Positions 28,686 through 41,720 of a stretch of DNA of 64,000 nt are shown in pieces. Position 1 is the stretch's first letter; every line of letters begins with the position of its first letter. The translations under genes and the position numbers were made by a program. This DNA comes from Vreelandella piezotolerans (lineage in GTDB: Bacteria > Pseudomonadota > Gammaproteobacteria > Pseudomonadales > Halomonadaceae), in contig NZ_CP048602.1 in assembly GCF_012427705.1 (NCBI RefSeq), positions 558,001 to 622,000 of the forward strand. The letters are read 5' to 3'. The notes beneath the pieces were generated by a model. It made no database searches. It saw nothing but the letters and a program-made list of their open reading frames with translations, and was not told where the DNA came from.

Positions 28686-31037
28686 ATGAAAATCAAGACC
28701 CTTGGAATGGCGGCACTCTTGCTGGTAGGCGCCAGCGGCGCCCAAGCACAATCCTTTGACGTTTCAGACATTCGTGTGGAAGGACTGCAGCGGGTTTCCG
28801 CCGCCTCGGTCTTTAATGCGTTCCCGGTGAGCGCCAACGACCGTGTCGACGAGCAGCAGCTCGCCGCGGCCGCCCGTGACCTGTTCGCCACCGGTTTGTT
28901 CGAAGACGTCTCGTTGGCCCGGGAAGGCGATGTGCTGGTGATCCAAGTGGTCGAGCGCCCCACCATCGCGCGCTTGAACATCGAAGGTAACGACCAGATC
29001 TCTGATGAAGACCTGCGCAACGGGCTACGCCAGTCGGGTTTGTCGGAAGGGCAGGTCCTACAGCTCTCGACGCTCGAAGAGATCGAGCGTGAGCTCGAGG
29101 GCGTCTATCAATCCCAGGGGCGTTACAGCGCTAGCATCGACGTTAACGTCGAGGAGATCGACGAAGGCCGCGTTCAGGTCAACATCGATATCAACGAAGG
29201 CGAAGTGGCCAAGATCCGCCAGATCAATATCGTCGGTAACCAGGATTTCGACGATGAGACGCTGCGCGACGTCTTCGAGCTGAACGACCGCCCAGGGCGT
29301 ATCTTTGGCTGGTTCTCCAAAGACGAGTACTCCCGCGAAGCGCTCTCTGGCGATATCGAGCGTCTGCGTTCGTTCTATTTGGATCGTGGCTACGTCAACT
29401 TCGATGTGACGTCGACCCAGGTATCGATTGGCCCCGAGAAGTCCGACATCTTCATTACGCTCAATGTCGATGAGGGCAGCCAGTACCGCGTAGGCGATAT
29501 CCGCTTTGCCGGTGATTTGCAGATCAGCGAAAACGAAGCCCGCAACCTGCTCGAAATCAACAGCGGCGATATCTTCTCCCGTGGCGATGTCAACGCCTCG
29601 ACGGAAGCGCTGCGCCAGCGTCTGGGCGCGGAAGGCTTCGCCTTTGCCGAGGTGCAGGGCATTCCTGAAGTGGCCGATGACGGTGAAACGGTCGATCTCG
29701 TGATTGCTGTGAATCCAGGTCAGCGCGCTTACGTGCGTCGAATCGAGTTCTACGGTAATACCACGACCCAGGACGAAGTATTGCGCCGCGAGATGATCCA
29801 GCTCGAAGGCGCACCGGCATCGACGGAGTCGATCACGCAGTCGCGTCAGCGTCTGGAGCGTTTGGGCTTCTTTAGCCAAGTGGAAGTCGACACGCAGCCG
29901 GTACCGGGTGAGCCCGATCTGCTGGACGTGACTTATAACGTGGAAGAGCAGCCCTCCGGTTCGGTCTCTGCAAGCGTCGGCTTCTCGCAGAGCGCGGGCG
30001 TGATTTACGGGGTCGGCCTGGCTCAAAACAACTTCCTTGGCACCGGTAACCGTGTCAACGTCGGCGCCCAACGCAGTGACACCTTCACCAGCGTCAACTT
30101 CGCCTTCACCGATCCTTACTGGACGCTGGACGGCATCTCTCGCGGGTACAACGTGTTCTACCGCGAAACCGACTACGCCGACTCCGATATCTCGACGTTC
30201 TCGACCGATGCCTACGGTGCCGGTATCAACTTCGGCTACCCCATCAGCGAGTTGTCTCGCCTGAACTTCGGTGCCAGCGTCGAAGACGTCACGGTGAAAA
30301 CCTACTTCGACACTGCCTCGGAAATCCGCCGCTATGTGGAAGATGAAGGCGAAAATGCGCAAAGCCTGAAGTTGACCGCGAGCTGGACACGCAACAACCT
30401 GAACCGGGGCATCATGCCGACCGCCGGTAATTACCAGCGCGTCTCGTTGGAAACCGGCGTGCCGGGTAGCGATGCGGAGTACTACAAACTCCAGGCCCGC
30501 GCGCAGCAGCTCTTCCCGTTTAACGATGACGAAACCTGGGCGCTGAAGTTCAGCGGTAATTTGGGCTACGCCGATACGCTGGGCAGCAACGATCCCTACC
30601 CGTTCTACGAAAACTTCTATGCAGGCGGCCTGGGCTCGGTGCGTGGTTTTACCTCCAACACCTTGGGCGAGCGCACCACGCCCGCCCGTGAGGGTGGCCG
30701 TGACCGCACCTTGGGCGGTAACGTACTGGTAGAAGGCTCCGCCGAAGTGCTTTTCCCGATGCCGTTCGTCGAGAACCAGCGCTCGGTACAGCCCTCGCTG
30801 TTCTTGGATGCAGGTAACACCTTCCTGAGCTCGTGCTACGACGTGCTGGAAGCGGATGCAGGACGCCAGCAGTGCAGCTCGGGCGTTGACCTTGGCGATC
30901 TGCGCTACAGCGTGGGCGTTGGCCTCTCGTGGCTGACGCCGGTAGGCCCGCTGACCTTTAGCGTGGCCGAGCCGCTGAACGACGAAAGTGGTGATGATAC
31001 GCAGTTCTTCCAGTTCTCGCTGGGTCAAACGTTCTAA
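28686..31037 (+). CDS. bamA: Outer membrane protein assembly factor BamA
   Basis: BamA is the essential core of the BAM complex, which inserts beta-barrel proteins into the outer membrane. From ATG 28686 (MKIKTLGMAALLLVGASGA) it has 783 residues with a signal peptide cut after AQA. Five POTRA domains span about residues 23-420, the first beginning FDVSDIRVEGLQRVSAASVF. The 16-strand barrel includes the L6 VRGF motif (GGLGSVRGFTSNTLGER) and ends FFQFSLGQTF, with the C-terminal Phe typical of outer membrane proteins. A reading 25 codons further upstream lacks a signal-peptide start. Confidence 0.97.
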   Translation: MKIKTLGMAALLLVGASGAQAQSFDVSDIRVEGLQRVSAASVFNAFPVSANDRVDEQQLAAAARDLFATGLFEDVSLAREGDVLVIQVVERPTIARLNIEGNDQISDEDLRNGLRQSGLSEGQVLQLSTLEEIERELEGVYQSQGRYSASIDVNVEEIDEGRVQVNIDINEGEVAKIRQINIVGNQDFDDETLRDVFELNDRPGRIFGWFSKDEYSREALSGDIERLRSFYLDRGYVNFDVTSTQVSIGPEKSDIFITLNVDEGSQYRVGDIRFAGDLQISENEARNLLEINSGDIFSRGDVNASTEALRQRLGAEGFAFAEVQGIPEVADDGETVDLVIAVNPGQRAYVRRIEFYGNTTTQDEVLRREMIQLEGAPASTESITQSRQRLERLGFFSQVEVDTQPVPGEPDLLDVTYNVEEQPSGSVSASVGFSQSAGVIYGVGLAQNNFLGTGNRVNVGAQRSDTFTSVNFAFTDPYWTLDGISRGYNVFYRETDYADSDISTFSTDAYGAGINFGYPISELSRLNFGASVEDVTVKTYFDTASEIRRYVEDEGENAQSLKLTASWTRNNLNRGIMPTAGNYQRVSLETGVPGSDAEYYKLQARAQQLFPFNDDETWALKFSGNLGYADTLGSNDPYPFYENFYAGGLGSVRGFTSNTLGERTTPAREGGRDRTLGGNVLVEGSAEVLFPMPFVENQRSVQPSLFLDAGNTFLSSCYDVLEADAGRQQCSSGVDLGDLRYSVGVGLSWLTPVGPLTFSVAEPLNDESGDDTQFFQFSLGQTF

Positions 31038-31053
31038 TTGAAGGAGTAACACC

Positions 31054-31557
31054 ATGGTGCGTAAACTGACTGCTGCTGTGTGTCTATTAGGGGCGATGAC
31101 CCTACCGGCGTATGCCGCTGAAGTTGCGGTACTGGACTGGCGTGCGGCGCTGATGAATACACAGTCGGCTCAATCTTCGCTGAGTCAGCTCGAAGGGCAA
31201 ATCGGTAGCCAGCAGCGTGAAGCCGAGGCGCTGGGCGGCGAGTTACAGCAGTTGCAGACGCGTCTGCAGCAGGAAGGGGAGACCATGTCTCAATCGGAGC
31301 GCGAGTCGCTGATTGCCGAGCTGCAGCAGAAGGGCGGTCGCTTCGAGCAGCTGCGCCGTGAAGTGCTGCAAGCGCAACAGGCCTCCGAGCAGCAATTCTT
31401 GCAAGGGGCCGAAGCCAAACTGGAGCAGGCCGTCGAGCAAGTGCTCGAACGTCATAACATTGACGTCCTCGTAGAGCCGCAAGGTGTGCTGCACTCCTCG
31501 ACGGATCTACCCAACGTGACCAACGAAGTCACCCAGATTTTCGATTCGCTGAACTAA
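31054..31557 (+). CDS. skp: Periplasmic chaperone Skp/OmpH
   Basis: Skp is a jellyfish-like trimeric chaperone that carries unfolded outer membrane proteins to BamA. The 167-residue protein has a signal peptide ending AYA, a short beta segment (EVAVLDWRAALMNT), a long Gln/Glu-rich coiled coil (about 45-120) and the C-terminal VLERHNIDVLVEPQGVLHSS. AAGGAG precedes the ATG. It sits directly between bamA and lpxD as in E. coli. Confidence 0.95.
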   Translation: MVRKLTAAVCLLGAMTLPAYAAEVAVLDWRAALMNTQSAQSSLSQLEGQIGSQQREAEALGGELQQLQTRLQQEGETMSQSERESLIAELQQKGGRFEQLRREVLQAQQASEQQFLQGAEAKLEQAVEQVLERHNIDVLVEPQGVLHSSTDLPNVTNEVTQIFDSLN

Positions 31558-31570
31558 TTTAATGACCCTC

Positions 31571-31589
31571 GGTGCGGCTTGGCCGCACC
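31571..31589 (+). repeat. Hairpin between skp and lpxD
   Basis: GGTGCGGC-TTG-GCCGCACC is an 8-bp perfect inverted repeat with a 3-nt loop and no T-run. The core CGGCTTGGCCG also occurs in the hairpin after frr (24321-24345). It could moderate read-through from skp into lpxD or stabilise mRNA ends. Confidence 0.5.
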
Positions 31590-31608
31590 ACTGCTTCCTT
31601 GGGCTCCC

Positions 31609-32646
31609 ATGACGCACGCTTCTTACACTCTCACCCTTGCGGACATCGCACGTCACCTCGGCGTTGATTTCGAAGGCGACGACCATCAGCCCATCCGCGG
31701 TTTGGCAACGCTCAAGGAAGCAGCGTCGGATCAGGTCGCGTTTCTTGCCAATCGCGCCTACTTGAAAGACTTGGCCACCACCCAGGCGGCGGCCGTGCTG
31801 CTGCACCCAGAGCATGGCAAGAACTGCCCGGTGCCGCGCTTGGAGATGGAGAACCCCTACTTGGGTTACGCCAAACTGTCGCAACTGTTCGATCCGTTAC
31901 CGGCGCGAGACGTGCCGGGCATCCATCCCACCGCCATGGTCGCCGATGGCGTCATGCTGGGAGACGGTGTCTGCGTGCAAGCGAATGCAGTGATCGAGCC
32001 TGGCGTCGTGCTAGGAGATCGCGTGGTCGTTGGGGCAGGTAGCGTGATTGGCGCGGACTGCGTGATTGGCGATGACACGCGGCTGCACGCCAATGTGACC
32101 GTGTGTCACGGCGTCGTGATGGGCAAGCGCGTCATTCTACAAAGCGGCTGCGTGATTGGCGGCGACGGCTTCGGTTTTGCCCACGATGGGGCTGGCTGGC
32201 ACAAGATTGCTCAGCTGGGCGGCGTGGTGCTCGGCGATGATGTGGAGGTCGGAAGCTGTTCCAGTATCGACCGAGGCGCGTTGGGCGATACCGTAATTGG
32301 CAACGATGTCAAAATCGACAGCCAAGTGCAGATTGCCCATAACGTCACCATTGGTGACCATAGCGCGCTAGCTGGCTGCGTCGGCATTGCAGGCTCTACC
32401 AAAGTGGGTAAGCACTGCATGTTGGGCGGCGGCGTGGGGCTCTCGGGCCACCTGACCATCTGCGATGGGGTGCAGGTCACAGGCATGAGTTTGGTCACCA
32501 ACTCGATTCACGAACCGGGGGTGTACTCGTCGGGTACCGGTGCCATGAGCAACACCCAATGGCGCAAAAATGCAGTGCGCTTCAAGCAGCTCGACGATAT
32601 CGCCAAGCGTTTGGCGCGGGTAGAAAAAAGCCAGCGTGAATCGTGA
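31609..32646 (+). CDS. lpxD: UDP-3-O-acylglucosamine N-acyltransferase LpxD
   Basis: LpxD adds the second 3-hydroxyacyl chain to the lipid A precursor from acyl-ACP. From ATG 31609 (MTHASYTLTLADIARHLG) it has 345 residues; a TTG ten codons earlier is less likely. The N-terminal uridine-binding domain is followed by left-handed beta-helix hexapeptide repeats. The catalytic-His region is VIGGDGFGFAHDGAGWHKIA. A C-terminal helix ends the protein. A promoter-like element follows before fabZ. Confidence 0.95.
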   Translation: MTHASYTLTLADIARHLGVDFEGDDHQPIRGLATLKEAASDQVAFLANRAYLKDLATTQAAAVLLHPEHGKNCPVPRLEMENPYLGYAKLSQLFDPLPARDVPGIHPTAMVADGVMLGDGVCVQANAVIEPGVVLGDRVVVGAGSVIGADCVIGDDTRLHANVTVCHGVVMGKRVILQSGCVIGGDGFGFAHDGAGWHKIAQLGGVVLGDDVEVGSCSSIDRGALGDTVIGNDVKIDSQVQIAHNVTIGDHSALAGCVGIAGSTKVGKHCMLGGGVGLSGHLTICDGVQVTGMSLVTNSIHEPGVYSSGTGAMSNTQWRKNAVRFKQLDDIAKRLARVEKSQRES

Positions 32647-32674
32647 AGAAAGAAGGATTTCCTAAGGGAGTGGC

Positions 32675-32702
32675 TTGAGGCTTCATAGCAGAAGGTTATA
32701 AT
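32675..32702 (+). promoter_or_regulatory. Putative sigma-70 promoter upstream of fabZ
   Basis: TTGAGG (32675-32680), 16 nt, then a consensus TATAAT (32697-32702) lie in the 135-bp gap before fabZ. It would give an internal start for fabZ-lpxA-lpxB-rnhB-dnaE. Confidence 0.55.
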
Positions 32703-32781
32703 CCACTGCCTTTTTACCAGTAGGATTGCTGGTACGTGCCTGACACTGCTCAGGCCTTTCGTCATTTTAGAGGTCGTTACG

Positions 32782-33225
32782 ATGGTTATGGATATCAACG
32801 AAATTCGCGAATACTTGCCCCACCGCTACCCGTTCTTGCTGGTGGATCGAGTCACGCAGTTAACCGTGGGCGAAACCATCGTTGCGTACAAAAACGTGAG
32901 CATCAATGAGCCGTTCTTCAACGGCCATTTTCCTCACCATCCCATCATGCCCGGCGTACTGGTCGTTGAAGCGCTAGCACAGGTATGCGGTATCCTTGGG
33001 TTCAAGACGGTCAACAAGCTGCCGGCCGACGGCTATGTCTATTACCTCGTAGGCAGCGACAACGTACGCTTCAAGCGTCCTGTCATGCCAGGTGACCAGC
33101 TAACGCTCGAAGCCAACGTCATTCGCGGCAAACGGGGCATTTGGAAGTTTGCCTGCCGTGCCACTGTCGACGGCGAGCTGGCCTGCGAAGCGGAAATCAT
33201 TTGTGCCGAGAGGAAGGTGGCTTGA
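32782..33225 (+). CDS. fabZ: 3-hydroxyacyl-ACP dehydratase FabZ
   Basis: FabZ dehydrates beta-hydroxyacyl-ACP in fatty acid elongation and competes with LpxA for its substrate. The 147-residue hotdog enzyme shows [13 protein letters not shown] and the active-site [20 protein letters not shown] (catalytic His, with Glu in the following helix). ATG 32782 or 32788 are both possible. Its stop TGA is shared with the TTG start of lpxA. Confidence 0.97.
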   Translation: MVMDINEIREYLPHRYPFLLVDRVTQLTVGETIVAYKNVSINEPFFNGHFPHHPIMPGVLVVEALAQVCGILGFKTVNKLPADGYVYYLVGSDNVRFKRPVMPGDQLTLEANVIRGKRGIWKFACRATVDGELACEAEIICAERKVA

Positions 33226-33989
33226 TACATCCTACTGCTTTGGTCGACCCAGCGGCACGGCTTGCCGATGACGTCGAGGTTGGCCCGTTTAGCGTGATTG
33301 GGGCAGACGTCACGATTGGCGCAGGTTCGGTCATTGGCCCCCATGTGGTGGTGAAAGGCCCCACGATACTGGGGGAGCGCACGCGTATCTTCCAGTTCGC
33401 CTCGGTGGGCGAAGACTGCCAGGACAAGAAATACGCGGGCGAACCAACGCGTCTCGTGATGGGTGACGATAACGTGATCCGAGAGGGGGTCACGCTGCAT
33501 CGTGGTACCGTGCAAGACCGCAGCGAGACCACTATCGGCTCGCGCAATCTGTTTATGGCATACGTACATGTCGGCCATGACTGTGTCATTGGTAACGACT
33601 GCATCTTGGCCAACCAAGTGACCTTGGCGGGTCACGTGACGCTGGGCGATCACGCCATTTTGGGCGGCTTGTCCGCCGTGCATCAGTTCTGCCACTTTGG
33701 GGAGCACGCCATGGCGGGCGGCGGCTCGATCATTACCAAAGACACGCCTGCCTACGTCATGATCAATGGTAATCCCGCAGAGGCGCGTGGCTTGAACTTG
33801 GTCGGCTTGAAGCGCCGCGGGTTTAGCCGTGAAGCGATCGCTGCGCTGACCTCCGCTTACAAGCTGGTGTATCGTCAAGGCTTGACCGTCGAACAAGCAG
33901 TCAGCGAAATGCGCAGCCGCTTCGATCTGCCGGAAGTCACGCAGTTTGCAGACTCCATTGAGCGCTCGACCCGCGGTATCGTTCGCTAA
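33222..33989 (+). CDS. lpxA: UDP-N-acetylglucosamine acyltransferase LpxA
   Basis: LpxA catalyses the first step of lipid A synthesis, transfer of 3-hydroxyacyl from ACP to UDP-GlcNAc. The start is a TTG at 33222 that overlaps the fabZ stop (TTGA). It gives [20 protein letters not shown], exactly the family N-terminus, and 255 residues, with GAGAGGAAGGT upstream. No in-frame ATG fits. Hexapeptide beta-helix repeats fill the first two-thirds, with the catalytic His region in [20 protein letters not shown] helical C-terminus follows. The rare start and overlap suggest translational coupling to fabZ. Confidence 0.95.
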   Translation: MIHPTALVDPAARLADDVEVGPFSVIGADVTIGAGSVIGPHVVVKGPTILGERTRIFQFASVGEDCQDKKYAGEPTRLVMGDDNVIREGVTLHRGTVQDRSETTIGSRNLFMAYVHVGHDCVIGNDCILANQVTLAGHVTLGDHAILGGLSAVHQFCHFGEHAMAGGGSIITKDTPAYVMINGNPAEARGLNLVGLKRRGFSREAIAALTSAYKLVYRQGLTVEQAVSEMRSRFDLPEVTQFADSIERSTRGIVR

Positions 33990-34018
33990 CTCTTCTCTTA
34001 ACCGGCTCTCCCGTCACT

Positions 34019-35194
34019 ATGACACTGCAGCGCGTATACCTTGTGGCAGGCGAACTCTCCGGCGATATCCTCGGTGCGGGACTGATGCAGGCGCTGCGCG
34101 CCCGCCATCCCCAGGTGGAGTTTCGCGGCATGGGCGGCCCTCGTATGGAGGCCCAAGGCTTGAAGAGCCGCTTTCCTCTCGAAACCCTTTCGGTGATGGG
34201 CTTGGTCGAGGTACTCAAGCACCTGCCCGAACTCATCCGTGTGCGCCGTACCCTGCGTGAAGAGGCGCTGGCTTGGCAGCCGGACATCATGATCGGCATC
34301 GACGCCCCCGACTTCAATATCGGCCTGGAGAAGCAACTTCGTGCCGCGGGTATCACGACGGCCCATTACGTGAGCCCCTCGGTATGGGCGTGGCGTCAGG
34401 GGCGTATGAAGAAAATCGCCAACGCGGTGGATGCCATGCTCACGCTGCTGCCTTTCGAGGCGGATTTCTACCATCGCCACCACGTTCCCGTGGCCTTCGT
34501 TGGTCATCCGTTGGCCGACGAACTGCCGCTGGAAAATGATCGCGAGGCGGCCCGCCGTGCGCTGGGCTTGGACCCGGGCGCACCGGTATTAGCGCTACTG
34601 CCCGGCTCTCGGCGGAACGAAGTTCGTTTCATGGGGGCCACCTTCTTGGAGGCGGTGACGCTGCTGTGCCAGCGCCACACGGAGTTGCAGGTGGTGATCC
34701 CTGCGGCCACCGCTCAGCGCTATACCGAGCTTGGCGCGCTGTTGGCAGGCTACCCCGCGTTGGCCCAGCGGATCACGCTGCTGGAGGGCCAAGCCCGCGA
34801 GGCGATGGTCGCCAGCGATGCGGTACTGCTGACCTCCGGTACGGCGGCGCTAGAGGCCATGCTGTGCCATCGCGCCATGCTGGTGGCGTATAAAATGGCA
34901 CCCGCGACCCATTGGCTCGCCAAACGACTGGTGAAAACCCAGTGGATCTCGCTGCCGAATTTGATTGCTCAGGAGAGCGTGGTACCAGAGCTGATTCAGC
35001 ACGCGGCGACGCCGGAGGCGATTGCCGAGCAGTTAGACCAGCGACTGAGCGATGCCGAGACGCGTCACGCACTAGAAGCGCGCTTTGCCTCGATGCATGC
35101 CACGTTGCAACGCACGGCCAGCGAGCGCGCCGCGCAGGCGATTACCGCTTTGGTTGCAGGCGAGCCGCTGGAGGCTAAATCGGATGCCGACTAA
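34019..35194 (+). CDS. lpxB: Lipid-A-disaccharide synthase LpxB
   Basis: LpxB joins UDP-2,3-diacylglucosamine and lipid X to make the lipid A disaccharide. The 391-residue GT19 glycosyltransferase shows [19 protein letters not shown] at the N-terminus, [47 protein letters not shown] and [13 protein letters not shown]. It overlaps rnhB by 11 nt. Confidence 0.96.
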   Translation: MTLQRVYLVAGELSGDILGAGLMQALRARHPQVEFRGMGGPRMEAQGLKSRFPLETLSVMGLVEVLKHLPELIRVRRTLREEALAWQPDIMIGIDAPDFNIGLEKQLRAAGITTAHYVSPSVWAWRQGRMKKIANAVDAMLTLLPFEADFYHRHHVPVAFVGHPLADELPLENDREAARRALGLDPGAPVLALLPGSRRNEVRFMGATFLEAVTLLCQRHTELQVVIPAATAQRYTELGALLAGYPALAQRITLLEGQAREAMVASDAVLLTSGTAALEAMLCHRAMLVAYKMAPATHWLAKRLVKTQWISLPNLIAQESVVPELIQHAATPEAIAEQLDQRLSDAETRHALEARFASMHATLQRTASERAAQAITALVAGEPLEAKSDAD

Positions 35195-35801
35195 ACCAGC
35201 CGACTTTCCACCGCTGGTGGTGGAGTATGCGGGGGATTTCCTGGCGGGGGTCGATGAAGTCGGTCGTGGGCCGTTGGTGGGGAGCGTCGTCGCCGCCGCC
35301 GTGATTCTTGACCCCAAGGCGCCCATCGTTGGGTTGACCGACTCCAAAAAGCTCACTGCCCGCAGGCGTGAGTCGTTGGATGTGCTCATTCGCGAGCATG
35401 CCCTCGCGTTTGCCGTGGCAGAGGCGAGCGCTGAAGAGGTCGACTCGCTCAATATCTATCATGCGACGCATCTGGCCATGCGGCGCGCGGTGGATGCCCT
35501 ACGTCCCCAGGCCGAGTACTTGCTGGTGGATGGCAATCGGCTGCCGGGGCATGCGCTGCCGGGGCAGGCCGTGGTGAAGGGTGACGCTCGTCATCCCGCG
35601 ATTGCCGCCGCCTCGATTCTGGCCAAGGTGGCGCGGGATGCGCAAATGGCCGAGCTGGATCTGCGCTATCCTGAATACGGGTTTGCCCGCCACAAAGGGT
35701 ACCCCACCAAGGAACACTTGGCGGCGCTGGAAGCCCACGGTGCACTGGCCGAGCACCGGAAGAGCTTCGCGCCCGTACAGCGCCAGTTAGCGCTGCTGTA
35801 G
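35184..35801 (+). CDS. rnhB: Ribonuclease HII
   Basis: RNase HII removes ribonucleotides from DNA and RNA-DNA hybrids. From ATG 35184 ([19 protein letters not shown]), after GGAGG, it has 205 residues; a 33-codon upstream extension lies inside lpxB in another frame. The catalytic residues are in [12 protein letters not shown] (Asp, Glu), VDGNRLPG (Asp) and SILAKVARD (Asp). The family tyrosine lies in [13 protein letters not shown]. It is followed by dnaE after 42 nt. Confidence 0.96.
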   Translation: MPTKPADFPPLVVEYAGDFLAGVDEVGRGPLVGSVVAAAVILDPKAPIVGLTDSKKLTARRRESLDVLIREHALAFAVAEASAEEVDSLNIYHATHLAMRRAVDALRPQAEYLLVDGNRLPGHALPGQAVVKGDARHPAIAAASILAKVARDAQMAELDLRYPEYGFARHKGYPTKEHLAALEAHGALAEHRKSFAPVQRQLALL

Positions 35802-35843
35802 TCGCACACTTCATTTCATTTAGCGTTCAATGCTGAGAGTCCC

Positions 35844-39347
<3,504 letters not shown>

Positions 39348-39355
39348 TCACCTAG

Positions 39356-39383
39356 CGTACGAGCGCCCCAGGGCGCTCGTACG
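39356..39383 (+). terminator. Perfect hairpin after dnaE
   Basis: A 12-bp perfect inverted repeat CGTACGAGCGCC/GGCGCTCGTACG with a CCAG loop lies 8 nt after the dnaE stop. No T-run follows, so it is a Rho-assisted terminator or mRNA-end hairpin candidate. Confidence 0.5.
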
Positions 39384-39402
39384 GAATTGAGCGGGCATTG
39401 CC

Positions 39403-39430
39403 TTGCGTGGCAGGGTCAGGGTGCGATAAT
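39403..39430 (+). promoter_or_regulatory. Putative promoter of accA
   Basis: TTGCGT (39403-39408), 16 nt, then GATAAT (39425-39430) preceded by TGC lie about 65 bp before the accA ATG and after the dnaE hairpin. Confidence 0.4.
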
Positions 39431-39493
39431 GGCGCCCAATATGCTCGTTTCGACAAGGCTTATTTTTTTATAGGCAGCTTACAGGCAGAGCCG

Positions 39494-40450
39494 ATGAATC
39501 CTAACTATCTCGATTTTGAACAGCCCGTTGCCGAACTCCAGGCAAAAATTGAGGAGCTGCGTTTGGTGAGTTCTGACAGCCAAGTGAATCTCTCCGATGA
39601 GATTTCACGGCTGGAGGAGAAGAGCCGCAAGTTAACGGAATCCATCTTCAAAGACCTGACACCGTGGCAGGTGTCGCAGCTCTCGCGGCACCCCCAGCGT
39701 CCTTACACGCTGGACTACCTAGCGCACATCTTCACCGATTTCGACGAGCTGCACGGCGACCGTAACTTTGCCGACGATGCCGCTTTGGTCGGCGGGGTCG
39801 CCCGTTTGAACGACGCCCCGGTCATGGTGATTGGGCATCAGAAAGGTCGCGACGTGAAAGAGAAAGTGCGCCGTAATTTCGGCATGCCGCGTCCGGAAGG
39901 CTATCGCAAGGCCTGCCGTCTGATGGAGATGGCCGAGCGTTTCAAGATGCCGATCCTGACGTTCATCGACACCCCAGGGGCCTACCCGGGTATCGACGCC
40001 GAAGAGCGCGGCCAGTCGGAAGCGATTGCTTATAACTTGGCGGTCATGTCACGTTTGAAGACGCCGATCGTCTCCACCGTGGTAGGCGAGGGTGGCTCCG
40101 GTGGAGCGCTGGCGATCGGTGTGTGCGACGAGTTGCACATGCTGCAGTACTCGACCTACTCGGTGATTTCTCCGGAAGGCTGCGCCTCCATTTTGTGGAA
40201 GAGCGCCGAGAAAGCCTCCGACGCGGCTCAGGCCATGGGCATTACGGCCGAGCGTTTGAAGGAGCTGGGCTTCGTGGACTCGTTGATCAAAGAGCCGCTG
40301 GGCGGCGCTCATCGTCACCCGATCGATACCGCAGCGCGGGTTAAAGAAGCGCTGTCGGCCAGCCTCGAACGCCTGCAGGCGCTGGATAGCGACGCCCTGC
40401 TAGAGCGCCGCTATGCGCGGCTGATGAGCTATGGCGCCCCAGCCGCCTAA
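39494..40450 (+). CDS. accA: Acetyl-CoA carboxylase carboxyltransferase alpha subunit AccA
   Basis: AccA with AccD transfers the carboxyl group from biotin to acetyl-CoA, giving malonyl-CoA. From ATG 39494 ([19 protein letters not shown]) it has 318 residues; a reading 32 codons longer crosses the promoter region. Conserved stretches include [57 protein letters not shown] and [12 protein letters not shown]. It overlaps tilS by 20 nt. Confidence 0.97.
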   Translation: MNPNYLDFEQPVAELQAKIEELRLVSSDSQVNLSDEISRLEEKSRKLTESIFKDLTPWQVSQLSRHPQRPYTLDYLAHIFTDFDELHGDRNFADDAALVGGVARLNDAPVMVIGHQKGRDVKEKVRRNFGMPRPEGYRKACRLMEMAERFKMPILTFIDTPGAYPGIDAEERGQSEAIAYNLAVMSRLKTPIVSTVVGEGGSGGALAIGVCDELHMLQYSTYSVISPEGCASILWKSAEKASDAAQAMGITAERLKELGFVDSLIKEPLGGAHRHPIDTAARVKEALSASLERLQALDSDALLERRYARLMSYGAPAA

Positions 40451-41720
40451 ACGGCTGTTAGGCCTGCTCGAAGACGCCCTGGCGGAGACCCCGCCAGGGC
40501 GTTGCGTTTGGGTTGCCCTCTCCGGCGGCTTGGACTCCTCGTTGCTGCTGGCGCTGGCTGCCGAGGTGTGTCGCGGCAGCGGCAATAGACTGCGCGCGTT
40601 GCACGTCAATCACGGTCTTCAAGCCGCCTCCAATGACTTCGAAAGCCACTGTCAGCGGCTGTGCCAGCGCCTGAGCGTCCCACTCACCATCGAGCGTGTG
40701 GCCGTGGACGTCAAGGGAGACGGTGTGGAAGCCGCCGCCCGGCGTGCCCGCTACGCGGCCTTTGCGCTGCATGTGCCTGCGGGTGACACCCTATGGCTGG
40801 CGCAGCACCAGGACGATCAGGCAGAAACGCTGCTGCTGGCAGCGTTGCGGGGTAGCGGCATTCGTGGGCTGGCAGGCATGCCATTTCGACGGGAGTGGCA
40901 GGGCATCACGCTGCTGCGCCCGTGGCTTGGCGTCACGCGTCAAACCCTGGCCGATACGGCCCACGCGCTGTCGCTTGATTGGTGTGAAGACCCCAGCAAT
41001 CGCGATATAGCATTCGATCGCAACCGCTTGCGCCATGAGATCCTGCCAACGCTGACTCAGCGCTGGCCAGGGGCGGTGCGCTCCCTGGCCCAAAGTGCAG
41101 GCTTGGCTGGTGAGGCCGATACGCTGCTCGCCAGCTACGCTGCCGATGAGCTGGCCGGACTCACGTTAGCGCCGGGCTGTCTCGACGCGTCGGCACTGAT
41201 GGCGCTGCCACTACCCCGCCAGCGCCTGCTGGTGCGCACACTCTGCCAGCAATGCGGGCTGCCGACGCCTCCCCAGGCACGCTTGACCAGCCTGCTCGGC
41301 CAGCTCAGCGCTGCCCAGGATGCCCAGGTGCTCGTCGAGTGGTCCGGTGCCCAGGCGCGGGTATGGCGGCGCAGGCTGTATCTGATGGCGCCATTGGTTG
41401 CGCTGCCAAATTGGCAAACGCCGTGGAACGGCGCTCCGGGGGTTTCAACGCCACTGGGGCCGCTGCAGCTGCGCTTGAGCGTCGATGGCGACCGCACCGC
41501 CCCCGTTGTGCTGCGCTGGCGACAGGGCGGCGAGATGCTCGACCTGCCTGGGCGCGGTCGGCGTGATCTCAAACGCTGGCTGCAAGAGAGGGCGCTACCA
41601 CCCTGGGAGCGCAGGCGTTTGGTGATCGTCATGGCAGGAGAGCGCTGTCTAGGTGTGCTCCAACCGCCTGCCAAGGTACTTTGGCAGGCGGAGGGGGTCA
41701 CGTTCGAGCACGAGCCTTAG
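40431..41720 (+). CDS. tilS: tRNA(Ile)-lysidine synthetase TilS
   Basis: TilS converts C34 of the AUA-decoding tRNA-Ile to lysidine, an essential modification. The 429-residue protein has the PP-loop ATPase motif [13 protein letters not shown] (about 24-36), LHVNHGLQ and [21 protein letters not shown]-terminal TilS domains follow. Its start lies in the accA 3' end, and it ends 4 nt inside the convergent ppx. A perfect 11-bp inverted repeat (41664-41674/41681-41691) lies in its last codons. Confidence 0.95.
   Translation: MAPQPPKRLLGLLEDALAETPPGRCVWVALSGGLDSSLLLALAAEVCRGSGNRLRALHVNHGLQAASNDFESHCQRLCQRLSVPLTIERVAVDVKGDGVEAAARRARYAAFALHVPAGDTLWLAQHQDDQAETLLLAALRGSGIRGLAGMPFRREWQGITLLRPWLGVTRQTLADTAHALSLDWCEDPSNRDIAFDRNRLRHEILPTLTQRWPGAVRSLAQSAGLAGEADTLLASYAADELAGLTLAPGCLDASALMALPLPRQRLLVRTLCQQCGLPTPPQARLTSLLGQLSAAQDAQVLVEWSGAQARVWRRRLYLMAPLVALPNWQTPWNGAPGVSTPLGPLQLRLSVDGDRTAPVVLRWRQGGEMLDLPGRGRRDLKRWLQERALPPWERRRLVIVMAGERCLGVLQPPAKVLWQAEGVTFEHEP
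41664..41691. terminator. Inverted repeat at the tilS/ppx convergence
   Basis: An 11-bp perfect stem (CCGCCTGCCAA and its complement) with a GGTACT loop lies inside the tilS 3' end, about 25 bp downstream of the ppx stop on the minus strand. The genes overlap by 4 nt, so any terminator for ppx must lie within tilS; this is the best candidate, without a clear T-run. Confidence 0.4.

Noticed and set aside
29058..31055. 665-codon ORF on the minus strand
   Set aside because: It lies entirely opposite bamA, whose signal peptide, POTRA domains and barrel are unmistakable. The antisense reading is an artefact of GC-rich codon use, with low-complexity His/Arg/Val-rich sequence.
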